The notes beneath the pieces were generated by a model that was not told the DNA's origin, searched no databases, and saw only the letters and a list, made by a program, of their open reading frames with translations. This document shows positions 43,021-51,564 of a stretch of DNA of 64,000 nt, one piece after another. Origin of the DNA: Candidatus Roslinia caecavium (GTDB lineage: Bacteria; Bacillota; Clostridia; Monoglobales; Monoglobaceae); NCBI GenBank assembly GCA_904419955.1, contig CAJFTO010000005.1, forward strand, positions 40,665 to 104,664. Direction: 5' to 3'. The translations under genes were made by a program, and so were the position numbers. Position 1 is the first letter of the stretch. Each line of letters starts with the position of its first letter.

Positions 43021-43695
43021 TTGCGTTACAAGTATAAATTTAATGAAAATAAGTATTATAAAACCGCTATGACCCATATATCCTTGGCGAACGACGAGAA
43101 TATAGAGAGCAATCAGCGGCTCGAGTTTTTGGGAGACAGCGTGCTTTCGTTTATCGTAGCGGATTATGTTTATAAAGAATATCCTGGCGTTAACGAAGGC
43201 GTGTTGACCGAGCTGAGGGCTAACGCGGTTTGTGAAAAGGCGCTCGCCTTCGCGGCGCGAGAACTCGGTCTTGGCGACGATCTGATGTTTGGGCGTTCCG
43301 AGCGCAAATCAGGCGGCGCGGATAAAGATTCGGTGCTGGCCGACGCGTACGAGGCGGTGTTGGCGGCGATATATCTGGACGGCGGGATCGAGACCGCGCG
43401 TAATTTCGTAATGGATACTATAGGCGAGCTTATAGGAAATACCTCGTATATTGAGCTTGAAAACTACAAGTCGGAGATACAGAGCTATTACCAAAAGCGC
43501 GACCGTAACCACGACGTGGTAAGATACGAACTTATATCCAAGACGGGACCCGACCACAATCCGACTTTTAAGGTAAAGGCGGTCTATCAGGGCAAGGCTA
43601 TAGGCGAGGGCGAAGGCAAGAACCGTAAGAGCGCCGAGCAGGCGGCGGCCAAGGAAGCGCTTTCTAAACTGCCTAAGAAGAACGTTAACAAATAG
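43021..43695 (+). CDS. rnc: Ribonuclease III
   Basis: A 224-residue RNase III. The catalytic domain carries NQRLEFLGDSVLSFIVADYVY and DAYEAVLAAIYLDGG with the acidic metal ligands; the dsRNA-binding domain covers about residues 150-222 (NYKSEIQSYYQ; NPTFKVKAVYQGKAIGEGEGKNRKSAEQAAAKEAL in segments). It processes rRNA precursors and degrades sense/antisense duplexes. The start is TTG with GGGGTGAT upstream. It sits after fabF as in most Bacillota, but smc and ftsY do not follow; a 178-base repeat and a radical SAM gene do. Confidence 0.97.
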   Translation: MRYKYKFNENKYYKTAMTHISLANDENIESNQRLEFLGDSVLSFIVADYVYKEYPGVNEGVLTELRANAVCEKALAFAARELGLGDDLMFGRSERKSGGADKDSVLADAYEAVLAAIYLDGGIETARNFVMDTIGELIGNTSYIELENYKSEIQSYYQKRDRNHDVVRYELISKTGPDHNPTFKVKAVYQGKAIGEGEGKNRKSAEQAAAKEALSKLPKKNVNK

Positions 43696-43698
43696 TTG

Positions 43699-43875
43699 GA
43701 CGTGAAAGATACTTTCACGTTAGCTTCCGGCAGGATCAAAGCGCCCGCGCGAAATTTTCCTCGCATACAGCGCTCTAAGACGCGCGTGGGAGAAATATCT
43801 CTTATCGTTCATTACCCTGCGGATAAGAGAAATTCATTCCTATCGGCGCCGACGCAGGGCGGCGGAATGGAGATT
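43699..43875 (+). repeat. 178-base structured repeat, unit C
   Basis: Third copy, 177 bases, on the opposite strand from units A and B and starting four bases after the rnc stop. All stems are kept: ACGTGAAAG-ATA-CTTTCACGT, CCCGCGCG with CGCGCGTGGG, TCTCTTATC with GATAAGAGA, and ATTCC with GGAAT. Loop and linker sequences differ (GTTCATTACCCTGCG for ATTCCTTGCCCTGAA). The unit ends GGAGATT, followed by ATT and then the ATG of the radical SAM gene, exactly as unit A does at its gene. Confidence 0.9.
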
Positions 43876-43878
43876 ATT

Positions 43879-44868
43879 ATGGAACATAAGAAAAAACTGC
43901 GTAAGTTTAATATACCGGTGTTTATCCCGCACGAGGGCTGTCCGCACGACTGCGTATTTTGCAGTCAGCGTAAGATCACGGGCGTTCAGTCGTCGGTCAC
44001 GCCAAAGATGGCGGACGAGCTTATTTCGGCGGCCGTAAAGACTCTGCCCGACGTCGAAAGGAACGTAGAAGTCGCGTACTTCGGCGGCAGTTTTACGGGC
44101 ATAGATCTGGATATACAAGAGGAGTTCCTAAAGACCGCTGATAAATATCGGGAATATATAGACGGGATCCGACTTTCGACAAGACCGGATTACATAAACC
44201 GGGAGGTAATGGAACTGCTCTCAAAATACGGCGTGAGCGAGATAGAGCTCGGCGTTCAGTCGAGCGACGACGGCGTACTTGCGCTCAACAAGCGCGGCCA
44301 TGATTTCGAGGATGTAATAAAAGCCGTTCGGCTGATAAGGGAATACGATATCGGTTACGGACTTCAGATGATGATAGGAATGTACGGTTCGACGTCCGAT
44401 AAGGATATTAAAACTGCGGAGGATATAATTTCATTAAAGCCTAAGACCTCAAGGATATACCCGACGGTCACTATAGCCGGCACCGAATTAGAAAAACTTT
44501 ACCGAGACGGGAAGTATGAGCCGTATTCGATCGGCGAGGCGGTCGAGGTCGCGGCCGAGATACTTAAAAAGTTCAGGTCGGCGGGCGTAGATGTCATAAG
44601 GATCGGACTTCATGCGGGGGAGGATCTGCAGGCCGACGGAAATATCGTCGCGGGACCGTTTCACCCGGCGTTCGGCGAACTGGTCGAGTCCGAGCTTATG
44701 CGTCGTGAGATAGAGAAGAAAATAATCGAGGCGAACGCGAGAGACTGCGAGTTTGTAGTCTCGGTCCCGTCCGATATGGTCTCGAAGGCGGTCGGACACG
44801 GTAAGCGGAACAAGAAATATTTTTATGAGAAATACGGGATCCGGCTGAAGACGGTCGTTGAAAAATGA
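43879..44868 (+). CDS. Elp3-like radical SAM protein
   Basis: A 329-residue radical SAM protein with the cluster motif CPHDCVFC after FIPHEGC. EVAYFGGSFTGID, IRLSTRPDYINREVMELL and VSEIELGVQSSDDGVL follow, the last being an Elp3-type hallmark. There is no acetyltransferase domain, unlike archaeal and eukaryotic Elp3. In Clostridia such a gene commonly follows rnc. Role in tRNA wobble modification is plausible but not shown. The start is ATG 43879, served by GGAG at the end of the repeat unit C; the open frame that extends upstream through the repeat to 43696 is an artefact. Confidence 0.85.
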   Translation: MEHKKKLRKFNIPVFIPHEGCPHDCVFCSQRKITGVQSSVTPKMADELISAAVKTLPDVERNVEVAYFGGSFTGIDLDIQEEFLKTADKYREYIDGIRLSTRPDYINREVMELLSKYGVSEIELGVQSSDDGVLALNKRGHDFEDVIKAVRLIREYDIGYGLQMMIGMYGSTSDKDIKTAEDIISLKPKTSRIYPTVTIAGTELEKLYRDGKYEPYSIGEAVEVAAEILKKFRSAGVDVIRIGLHAGEDLQADGNIVAGPFHPAFGELVESELMRREIEKKIIEANARDCEFVVSVPSDMVSKAVGHGKRNKKYFYEKYGIRLKTVVEK

Positions 44869-45006
44869 ACTTAAGTTTTTAGAATAGACGACGATGAAAG
44901 GCGTTTGAAGCTTAGACCGAATCTGCATTGCGCGCGGCGTTTTGACGAGCGCGCAGGATCCCCCCTTTATGCGGAAGAGGTTTATCGATATTGAGGAAGT
45001 GAGATT

Positions 45007-45501
45007 ATGGAGAAAAGCAAAGTGAAAAAATTGGCTATCGCGGGGATATTGATCGCGCTGGGGGTAGTGTGTTCGACGTTCAGCATACCGGTCGGCGCGT
45101 CGAGATGTTTTCCGGTTCAGCATATGGTAAACGTGCTTGCGGCGGTCATACTCGGTCCGTATTACGGAGTCGCTATGGCGGCGATAACCTCGCTGATCAG
45201 GGTAGCGGTCGGAACCGGGACGTTTTTGGCGTTTCCTGGGAGTATGTGCGGCGCGCTTGCGGCCGGACTTATATATAAATACACGAAACGGATGTACGCG
45301 GCGGCGCTCGGCGAGCTGTTTGGAACTTCGATAGTCGGAGGGATACTCTGTTATCCGGTAGCCGTACTGTTTATGAAGCAAGAGGCGGCGCTGTTTTCGT
45401 ATGTGATACCGTTCTTTGTCTCTTCGCTGGGCGGTTCGATCGCGGCGTATCTGGCGCTTACCGCGCTGAACAAAACCGGGGCGCTGAAACGGCTGGTTTA
45501 G
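45007..45501 (+). CDS. thiW: ThiW, ECF transporter S component (thiamine/thiazole)
   Basis: A 164-residue membrane protein with five to six hydrophobic helices. FPVQHMVNVLAAVILGPYYGVAMAAITSLIRVAVGTGTFLAFPGSMCGALAAGL (in pieces) is the ThiW pattern of a substrate-binding S component for hydroxyethylthiazole or thiamin uptake, which uses a shared ECF ATPase module encoded elsewhere. GAGGAAGTGAG precedes the ATG. A TPP riboswitch was looked for in 44869-45006 but its conserved CTGAGA and ACC-TGAACCTGA blocks are absent. No other thiamin gene adjoins; thiI is 23 kb away. Confidence 0.9.
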   Translation: MEKSKVKKLAIAGILIALGVVCSTFSIPVGASRCFPVQHMVNVLAAVILGPYYGVAMAAITSLIRVAVGTGTFLAFPGSMCGALAAGLIYKYTKRMYAAALGELFGTSIVGGILCYPVAVLFMKQEAALFSYVIPFFVSSLGGSIAAYLALTALNKTGALKRLV

Positions 45502-45863
45502 CCGGACGGATTTAGACGGCGGAATCGCGCGGAAGATCGAGCGGCGCGGCGTTTTGCAAAATATGAATAAGCGGGCTTATCGTTAGAACAAATAAAAACC
45601 GAGGGGCTTGGAAGTTCGGAGCGAATACCGATACGGGCGACGCGGATAGTACGCGGCGCGGCGGCATGAAAATTAAAGATTGGCGTCGGAGAAAAATTAG
45701 GCGGTTGCTTGAAACCGGATAAGATCGCGGCGGAATACGTTGGAATAAAAACGGCGCAGATTTTTCGCGGGCGGCGCGTTATGAGGATATACGGCAAGAA
45801 TTTGACAACAGGGTAACATATGAATTGACTACCGATATAGACGACGTAGGAAAGGAGATCCTT
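45502..45863. other. Gene-free stretch between thiW and the lysozyme gene
   Basis: No start with a ribosome binding site is seen on either strand. On the plus strand, an open but startless frame runs into the lysozyme gene (DRGGIRWNKNGADFS and TTDIDDVGKEIL), and a second short piece lies at about 45600-45720. These may be decayed coding sequence. Confidence 0.4.
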
Positions 45864-47027
45864 ATGAGTTCGACTAAGTTACTGCATTGGATATTTTATA
45901 TTGCGTTTTCGGTTTGTCTGACGTTTGCGGCGCTGCAAATAGGCGGTTACGCCGAGGAGGCGCCCGAGCTTAAGGAGAACAGTTGGCGTTACTCGGACGG
46001 CGAAGCGCTGATACTCGATTCGCCGCAACGCCGGTTGGGAGCGGAGAACGGAGAGTCCGAAGCCGGGGACGACGTGGATAACGCGTGGTCGTTCGACGGC
46101 AGAAACTACATAAACGGCGACGGAGAGATAATACGCGGCGCGTATTTAAAAGGCGTAGACGTCAATGAGTTCAATGGGGAGATCGACTGGGAGAGGTTAA
46201 AGGCTTCCGGGATAGATTTCGTCATAATAAGATGCGGTTACGGCGCGGACAGAGAGGAATACGACGATAAGTATTGGCTCCGCAACGTAAGCGAATGCGA
46301 AAGGCTCGGGATACCGTACGGGGTCTATCTGTATTCGTACGCTGAGAGCGATGAGTATGCGGCGAGCGAAGCGGAACATGTTTTGCGTCTGCTTGAAGGG
46401 CGCAGTCCTCAATATCCCGTATATTACGACTTAGAGGATAATACCGTCGGCGCGAAGACAAACGAAGAGATAGCCCGATACGCTCAGATATTCTGCTCGG
46501 CCGTAGAGAGCGCCGGTTACGACGCCGGTATCTACGCTAACAGATATTGGTGGGAGGAGAAACTGACGGATACGGCGTTTGAAAACGGAAACCGGGATAA
46601 ATGGGTCGCCGAGTATAACGGCTCCTGCGGCTACGCGGGCAGGTATTCGACCTGGCAGTGTACCAATTCAGGCAGGGTCGACGGGATAGACTCCAATGTG
46701 GATATAAATTTTATATTCGCCGCGAATAATTTCAGCTACGAGCTGAGCGGCGGCATTCTAAACGCGAGTATGAAAGTTAATTCTAAAGACGCGTTGTTGT
46801 TTCTTACCAAATATGACGGCGAAGGAGATAATATTACCGACGCCGCGGCGGCTCAGGCGGTCGCCGAAGGGGATATAGGTAAATTCGGCTGCATAGACTC
46901 GAGTATATCTATCCCGGTCGCAGATATAAATACTGAGAATATAAGACTGCTTATATGGCGAGACAGAGAGAGCGACCGATTGTATACCGAGAATATAGAG
47001 CCGGATTTGATAAGTATAAATAACTAA
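45864..47027 (+). CDS. Secreted GH25 lysozyme-like muramidase
   Basis: A 387-residue protein. Residues 1-30 form a signal peptide (LLHWIFYIAFSVCLTFAALQIGGYA-E). A 60-residue acidic linker leads to the GH25 domain (about residues 92-290): KGVDVNEFNGEIDWERLKASGIDFVIIRCGYG, YPVYYDLEDN (the catalytic Glu/Asp pair), GIYANRYWW and WQCTNSGRVDGIDSNVDIN in segments. A 100-residue C-terminal region is not recognised. GH25 enzymes cleave the MurNAc-GlcNAc bond of peptidoglycan. AAAGGAGAT fixes ATG 45864. It precedes metF by 46 bases, though the functions are unrelated. Confidence 0.92.
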   Translation: MSSTKLLHWIFYIAFSVCLTFAALQIGGYAEEAPELKENSWRYSDGEALILDSPQRRLGAENGESEAGDDVDNAWSFDGRNYINGDGEIIRGAYLKGVDVNEFNGEIDWERLKASGIDFVIIRCGYGADREEYDDKYWLRNVSECERLGIPYGVYLYSYAESDEYAASEAEHVLRLLEGRSPQYPVYYDLEDNTVGAKTNEEIARYAQIFCSAVESAGYDAGIYANRYWWEEKLTDTAFENGNRDKWVAEYNGSCGYAGRYSTWQCTNSGRVDGIDSNVDINFIFAANNFSYELSGGILNASMKVNSKDALLFLTKYDGEGDNITDAAAAQAVAEGDIGKFGCIDSSISIPVADINTENIRLLIWRDRESDRLYTENIEPDLISINN

Positions 47028-47073
47028 GTAAAAGCGAGTATATAAACCAATTAATTGCGAAAGGAATAAGTAC

Positions 47074-47943
47074 ATGAAGGTAATAGACATATTCAAAGAG
47101 AATGCAAAACACACTGAAAAGCCGCTCGTTTCGTTTGAGATATTTCCGCCTAAAAAGGGCGTTACTATCGAGAACGTGGGCGAGCTTTTGACAGAACTTA
47201 AGAAGCTGGAGCCGGGCTTTGTGTCGGTGACCTGCAGCGCGGGCGGGAGCGGCAACAAAAACGGTACGGTCGATCTTGCCGGGATGATAAAAAATGATTT
47301 CGGGATCGAGTCGGTCGCGCACATGACATGTATCGCTTCGACCAAAGGGCATATAGAGGAACAGCTCGATAAGATAAAGAACGCTAATATAGAAAACGTT
47401 TTGGCGCTCCGCGGAGATATTCCGAAAGAGGGTTTCGATCCGAGCAAGGCGGAATATAAATACGCGAAAGAGCTTATCGCGGATATAAAGGCGTATTCGG
47501 ACTTGGGAATATCCGCGGCTGCGTATCCGGAGGGACATATCGACTGCGAGGACTTCGACCTCAGCGTCGAGTATATGAAACAGAAAGAGGACGCGGGCGC
47601 GGACGTGTTCGTGTCGCAGTTGTTCTTTGAGAACAGCTATTTCTATAACATGATGGACAAGGCGATACAAAAGGGTATAAAAGCTCCGGTCTCGGCGGGA
47701 ATAATGCCGATGATGTCGAAGAATCAGATCCTTAATATGATCTTGATGTGCGGCGCGTCGCTGCCGTCGAAGCTGATCAAACTGCTGAGTAAATACTCGG
47801 ATAATGAAGAGGATCTGTTAAAGGCCGGACTCGATTATGCGGGTCGGCAGATAGAACAGCTTAAAGACGATAACGTAGACGGGATACACATCTACACCAT
47901 GAACAAACCGGACGTTGCCAAGTATTTAAGGCAGTTCGCATAA
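47074..47943 (+). CDS. metF: 5,10-methylenetetrahydrofolate reductase
   Basis: A 289-residue MetF (flavin TIM barrel) making 5-methyl-tetrahydrofolate for methionine synthesis. Seen are SFEIFPPKKGVTIENVGELL, SVTCSAGGSGN, HMTCIASTKGHIEEQLDKI, ENVLALRGDIPKEG, AAYPEGHIDCEDF and TQLFF-equivalent SQLFFEN. The CxxCIA segment and its context match Clostridia MetF, often adjacent to metH. GAAAGGAA precedes the ATG. Downstream are the MetH activation gene and metH, so the three form one methyl-transfer route. A structured region separates metF from them. Confidence 0.96.
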   Translation: MKVIDIFKENAKHTEKPLVSFEIFPPKKGVTIENVGELLTELKKLEPGFVSVTCSAGGSGNKNGTVDLAGMIKNDFGIESVAHMTCIASTKGHIEEQLDKIKNANIENVLALRGDIPKEGFDPSKAEYKYAKELIADIKAYSDLGISAAAYPEGHIDCEDFDLSVEYMKQKEDAGADVFVSQLFFENSYFYNMMDKAIQKGIKAPVSAGIMPMMSKNQILNMILMCGASLPSKLIKLLSKYSDNEEDLLKAGLDYAGRQIEQLKDDNVDGIHIYTMNKPDVAKYLRQFA

Positions 47944-47995
47944 GAGGGCGCGGAATAGTTGAAGACGACCGGTTATTAAATAGGGATAGCAGTAT

Positions 47996-48134
47996 ATGCG
48001 GCGGCGGGATCTAAATCACGCCCGCCGCTCCTGACATGAGTCGTGGACAACGATGTATATAAAGCGCCGACGGCGAGAAACTCAAGAACAGATGGAATAT
48101 TCGAGGCCGTCGTTTTTTCAGCGTATCATTGTCC
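47996..48134 (+). other. Structured region between metF and the MetH activation gene
   Basis: Three nested or successive elements are visible: a perfect 8-bp hairpin GCGGCGGG/CCCGCCGC (48001-48028); a CGACGGC/GCCGTCG stem followed by TTTTTT (48068-48118), a standard intrinsic terminator with a 31-base loop; and GGACAA/TTGTCC (48045-48050/48129-48134), which would enclose the terminator and is mutually compatible or competing with it. A further GATTTTGA/TCAAAATC pair lies at about 48167-48211. The arrangement is consistent with transcription control ahead of the cobalamin genes, but it does not match SAM, cobalamin or tetrahydrofolate riboswitches that I know. Confidence 0.55.
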
Positions 48135-48233
48135 AAGCCTCAGGTCAAGAGTAAATCAAAATCAAAGATTTTGACGGCATGGAAGGCGCATGTTTTGCCT
48201 CAGGCTCAAAATCTAAGAACAGAAGGTGAAAGA

Positions 48234-48956
48234 ATGAATTCGATCGATTTTAAAAACGGCAGGTACAAGCCCGAACGCTCGGAGATACTCAGATACATGG
48301 GCTACAGCGGACAGAAGACCGACGAGAATATCGACGGATTGATAGATCGATGTATCGACGAGATGATAGACATAGTCAGGCCGAGATATACGTATTCGGT
48401 CTTCGACATTAAAATAGATACCGATAAGTCGGGCAGTCCTTGTATATCGCTTATCGGCGCAAATTTGAAGCTGACCGGAAACGATATTTACGAGCATCTT
48501 CGCGAGTGCAGGAAATGCGCGGTAATGGCCGTCACTCTCGGGATAGCCGCGGATAACGCGATAAGAGTGGCTCAAAGCTCGGATATGACTAAGGCGGTGA
48601 TATACGACGCTTGCGCTACCGAACTTGTCGAAAAGGCCTGCGATTTTGTAGAGGACGAGATCAAGGCGCTCGCGGAGTCGGAGGGCAGAGGAACCAACTT
48701 CAGGTTCTCGCCCGGTTACGGGGATCTGCCGATTGACGTTCAGCCCGCGCTGATAAATACCTTGGACGCGGGAAGAAAGGCCGGCATAACCGTTACGCCT
48801 AGCATGCTGATGACTCCGTCTAAATCGGTAACCGCCGTGATAGGCTTTACCACGCTTTTATTTAAGAATAGAAAGAAACGCTCAAAGTGCGATATCTGTT
48901 CGATGCGCGGAAACTGTGCGTTTAGAAAGAGAGGTACGACCTGTGGACGCGTTTAA
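48234..48956 (+). CDS. Methionine synthase activation-domain protein (separate subunit)
   Basis: A 240-residue protein equivalent to the C-terminal reactivation domain of E. coli MetH, encoded separately. EILRYMGYSGQKTDENIDGLIDRC, LECRKCAVMAVTLG-type LRECRKCAVMAVTLG, DACATELVEKACDFVED, RFSPGYGDLPIDVQPAL and the SAM-binding TPSKSVTAVIGF are diagnostic. It would use S-adenosylmethionine and a reductant to rescue cob(II)alamin. The C-terminal CDICSMRGNCAFRKRGTTCGR adds four cysteines, possibly a metal site. GAAGGTGAA marks the start. Its last 14 bases overlap metH, indicating translational coupling. Confidence 0.92.
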   Translation: MNSIDFKNGRYKPERSEILRYMGYSGQKTDENIDGLIDRCIDEMIDIVRPRYTYSVFDIKIDTDKSGSPCISLIGANLKLTGNDIYEHLRECRKCAVMAVTLGIAADNAIRVAQSSDMTKAVIYDACATELVEKACDFVEDEIKALAESEGRGTNFRFSPGYGDLPIDVQPALINTLDAGRKAGITVTPSMLMTPSKSVTAVIGFTTLLFKNRKKRSKCDICSMRGNCAFRKRGTTCGRV

Positions 48957-51342
48957 GCAGTTTGGGGATAACTATTTGATATTTGACGGAGCGATGGGGA
49001 CTATGCTCCAAGACGCCGGGCTTGAGGCGGGCGGACTGCCCGAAGTATACAATATCGAGCATGGCGAGGTCGTTTTGGATATTCATAAGAAATACGTAGC
49101 CGCGGGCTGCGACGTGATAACTACCAATACTTTTCAGGCAAACGAGCTTAAACTTAAGGATTGCGGGTATTCGCCCGAGGAGATAATAACCGCGGGCGTT
49201 AAGCTCGCGAAGCAGAGCGGGGCGAGTTTCGTCGCGTTGGATATGGGACCGCTGGGTCAGCTTATGGAACCGATGGGAACGTTGACTTTCGACGAGGCGT
49301 ACGATATGTATAAGCGTCAGATACTCGCCGGAGCGGCGGCGGGCGCCGATATCCTGCTGTTTGAAACAATGTCGGATCTGCTCGAGGTCAAGGCGGGCGT
49401 ACTTGCCGCTAACGAAAATACCGACCTACCGGTATTCGTCACTATGACATATCAGGACGACGGCAGGACGTTCGTCGGCTGCGAGCCGAGAGGGGCGGCC
49501 GTTACGCTGTCAGGGCTGGGCGTGGACGCGCTCGGCGTTAATTGTTCGCTCGGCCCCGCCGAACTTAAGGGGATAGTCGAGGAGCTTAGCAGATATTCGA
49601 GAGTTCCTATAATGGTCCAGCCAAACGCCGGACTGCCTAAGATCAAAGACGGCAGAACCGTGTACGACATAACGATTGACGAATTTGAAAGGTATATGAT
49701 CGAGATAGCGGATATAACCGGCGTCAGAGTCCTCGGCGGTTGCTGCGGAACCACGCCGGAGTTCATATCGGCAATAAAGAAGCTGACGGCGGGGAAAAAG
49801 CCGTCGGCTCCGGCGCCGCTCAAGGTGTGCGCGGTTACTTCCGGAATAAAGACGGTAGTCTTGGACGACGGCGTAAGCGTTATAGGGGAGAGGATCAATC
49901 CGACCGGGAAGAAGAAGCTTAAAGAGAAACTGAGGGCGCTGGACTTCGATTATATAATAGGCGAGGCGATATCTCAGAAGCAGAACGGGGCCGATATACT
50001 GGACGTCAACTGCGGACTGCCTGAGATAGACGAGCCGGCGGTGATCGCGAGGGCGGTTAAGGAGATACAGGCTGCGGTCGATCTGCCGCTTCAGATAGAC
50101 AGTTCCGACCCGGCGGCGATCGAATCGGCTATAAGAAAATACAACGGCAAACCGATCATCAACTCGGTAAACGGCAAGCCGGAGAGCTTAGCGGCGATAC
50201 TTCCGATAGCCAAGAAGTACGGCGCGGTAGTTATAGGCCTTTGTCTCGATAAGAACGGTATCCCGGAGACGGCGGAGGGCAGATATAAGATCGCCGAGTA
50301 TATCGTAGGCGAAGCGGCGAAATACGGTCTGCCGAAAGAGGATATAATAATAGACAGCCTTGTGCTGACCGCTTCGGCGCAGCAGGCGCAGGTCATGGAG
50401 ACGCTTAACACAATTAAGCTGGTCAAACAGAGACTTGGAATAAAGACCGTACTCGGAGTAAGCAACGTATCCTTCGGACTTCCGGCAAGACCGCTTTTAA
50501 ACGGAGTGTTTTTGGCGGCGGCGTTCGGCGCGGGACTCGACGCGGCGATAATCAACCCGATGAGCGTGGACGCGATGAATTCGGTCAACGCGTTTAAAGT
50601 CATAAACAATCAGGATCGGGACGCGGAAAACTACACCGCCATATACAGCGGCTATAACACCGAGCGCGAGAAGCTTAATACGTCGGCCGCGCCGCAGAAT
50701 AGCGGAACCGGCGGCGACCTTAAAAGCCTTATAATTGACGGCAGAAAGAGCGAGGCCGAGAGCCTTACCGCAAAGACGCTCGAAACAGAGCCGCCGCTCA
50801 GCGTGATAGACGATTATTTCATACCCGCGCTGGACGTTGTGGGCGACAGATACGAGCGGGGCGAGATATTCCTGCCGCAGCTGATACGCTCCGCAGAGAC
50901 GGTAAAGGCCGGATTTGAGCTTATCAAAGACAAGATGTCGGCCTCAAGCGAAAGCGGAGCCGGAACGTCTAAGGGCAGGATCGTAATAGCGACGGTCGAA
51001 GGCGATATCCACGATATAGGCAAGAACATTGTGAGGATGCTGCTCGAGAATTACGGCTACGACGTGATAGACCTCGGCAAGGACGTTCCGATCCAAAAGG
51101 TAGTCGATACGGTCGTGGAAAACGATATAAAGCTGGTCGGGCTCAGCGCGCTCATGACTACGACGGTCAAGAGCATGAAAGACACGATCGCGGCGCTCAA
51201 GGCGGCCGGTTCGGACGCTAAGGTAATAGTCGGCGGCGCGGTCCTCAACGAGGAATACGTGGACTTCGTCGGAGCGGACTACTACGCGAAGGACGCGCGC
51301 GCGTCGGTCAAAATAGCGAACGAGTTTTTCGGTCACGCCTGA
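48943..51342 (+). CDS. metH: Cobalamin-dependent methionine synthase lacking the activation domain
   Basis: A 799-residue MetH fragment by E. coli standards (about 1230). Domains are homocysteine methyltransferase (residues 1-290; zinc ligands in GVNCSLGP and LGGCCGTTPEF), pterin-binding (about 310-590; VIGERINPTGKK, ILDVNCGLPEID), and B12-binding cap and Rossmann domains (about 610-799). The cobalamin ligand His690 is in VEGDIHDIGKNIVRML, with a matching VGLSALMTTTVKSM. The fourth domain is supplied by the overlapping upstream gene, the Thermotoga/Clostridia arrangement. The start is GTG 48943 with AGAGAGG ahead. A terminator follows. Confidence 0.95.
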   Translation: MDAFKQFGDNYLIFDGAMGTMLQDAGLEAGGLPEVYNIEHGEVVLDIHKKYVAAGCDVITTNTFQANELKLKDCGYSPEEIITAGVKLAKQSGASFVALDMGPLGQLMEPMGTLTFDEAYDMYKRQILAGAAAGADILLFETMSDLLEVKAGVLAANENTDLPVFVTMTYQDDGRTFVGCEPRGAAVTLSGLGVDALGVNCSLGPAELKGIVEELSRYSRVPIMVQPNAGLPKIKDGRTVYDITIDEFERYMIEIADITGVRVLGGCCGTTPEFISAIKKLTAGKKPSAPAPLKVCAVTSGIKTVVLDDGVSVIGERINPTGKKKLKEKLRALDFDYIIGEAISQKQNGADILDVNCGLPEIDEPAVIARAVKEIQAAVDLPLQIDSSDPAAIESAIRKYNGKPIINSVNGKPESLAAILPIAKKYGAVVIGLCLDKNGIPETAEGRYKIAEYIVGEAAKYGLPKEDIIIDSLVLTASAQQAQVMETLNTIKLVKQRLGIKTVLGVSNVSFGLPARPLLNGVFLAAAFGAGLDAAIINPMSVDAMNSVNAFKVINNQDRDAENYTAIYSGYNTEREKLNTSAAPQNSGTGGDLKSLIIDGRKSEAESLTAKTLETEPPLSVIDDYFIPALDVVGDRYERGEIFLPQLIRSAETVKAGFELIKDKMSASSESGAGTSKGRIVIATVEGDIHDIGKNIVRMLLENYGYDVIDLGKDVPIQKVVDTVVENDIKLVGLSALMTTTVKSMKDTIAALKAAGSDAKVIVGGAVLNEEYVDFVGADYYAKDARASVKIANEFFGHA

Positions 51343-51373
51343 GGATGACGGCAAGTTAGAATAGTGTGTATTA

Positions 51374-51396
51374 GGGCGCGGCTTCGCGCCCTTTTG
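51374..51396 (+). terminator. Terminator after metH
   Basis: Perfect stem GGGCGCG/CGCGCCC with a GCTT tetraloop, followed by TTTT. Confidence 0.88.
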
Positions 51397-51564
51397 TATC
51401 GTTGTATTTATTATATTTTACCGATGAATATACATATTTGTTTGAATTTTAAGATTTATTCTTGCAATTTCGCGGATTATAGTGTATAATATTTGTTGCT
51501 GATTAATGTCAGATAATTAAAAATCTCAAAAAAATAATTTATTTAAAGAACGGCGGGTGGAGAT

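Noticed and set aside
43696..43878. 61-codon N-terminal extension of the radical SAM gene
   Set aside because: The sequence is the structured repeat unit C; the proper ATG and ribosome binding site lie at its end, and no homologue-like residues are in the extension.
44869..45006. TPP riboswitch before thiW
   Set aside because: Neither conserved block is present.
45498..45797. 99-residue minus-strand frame after thiW
   Set aside because: No ribosome binding site and protein composition typical of a shadow in GC-rich noncoding sequence.
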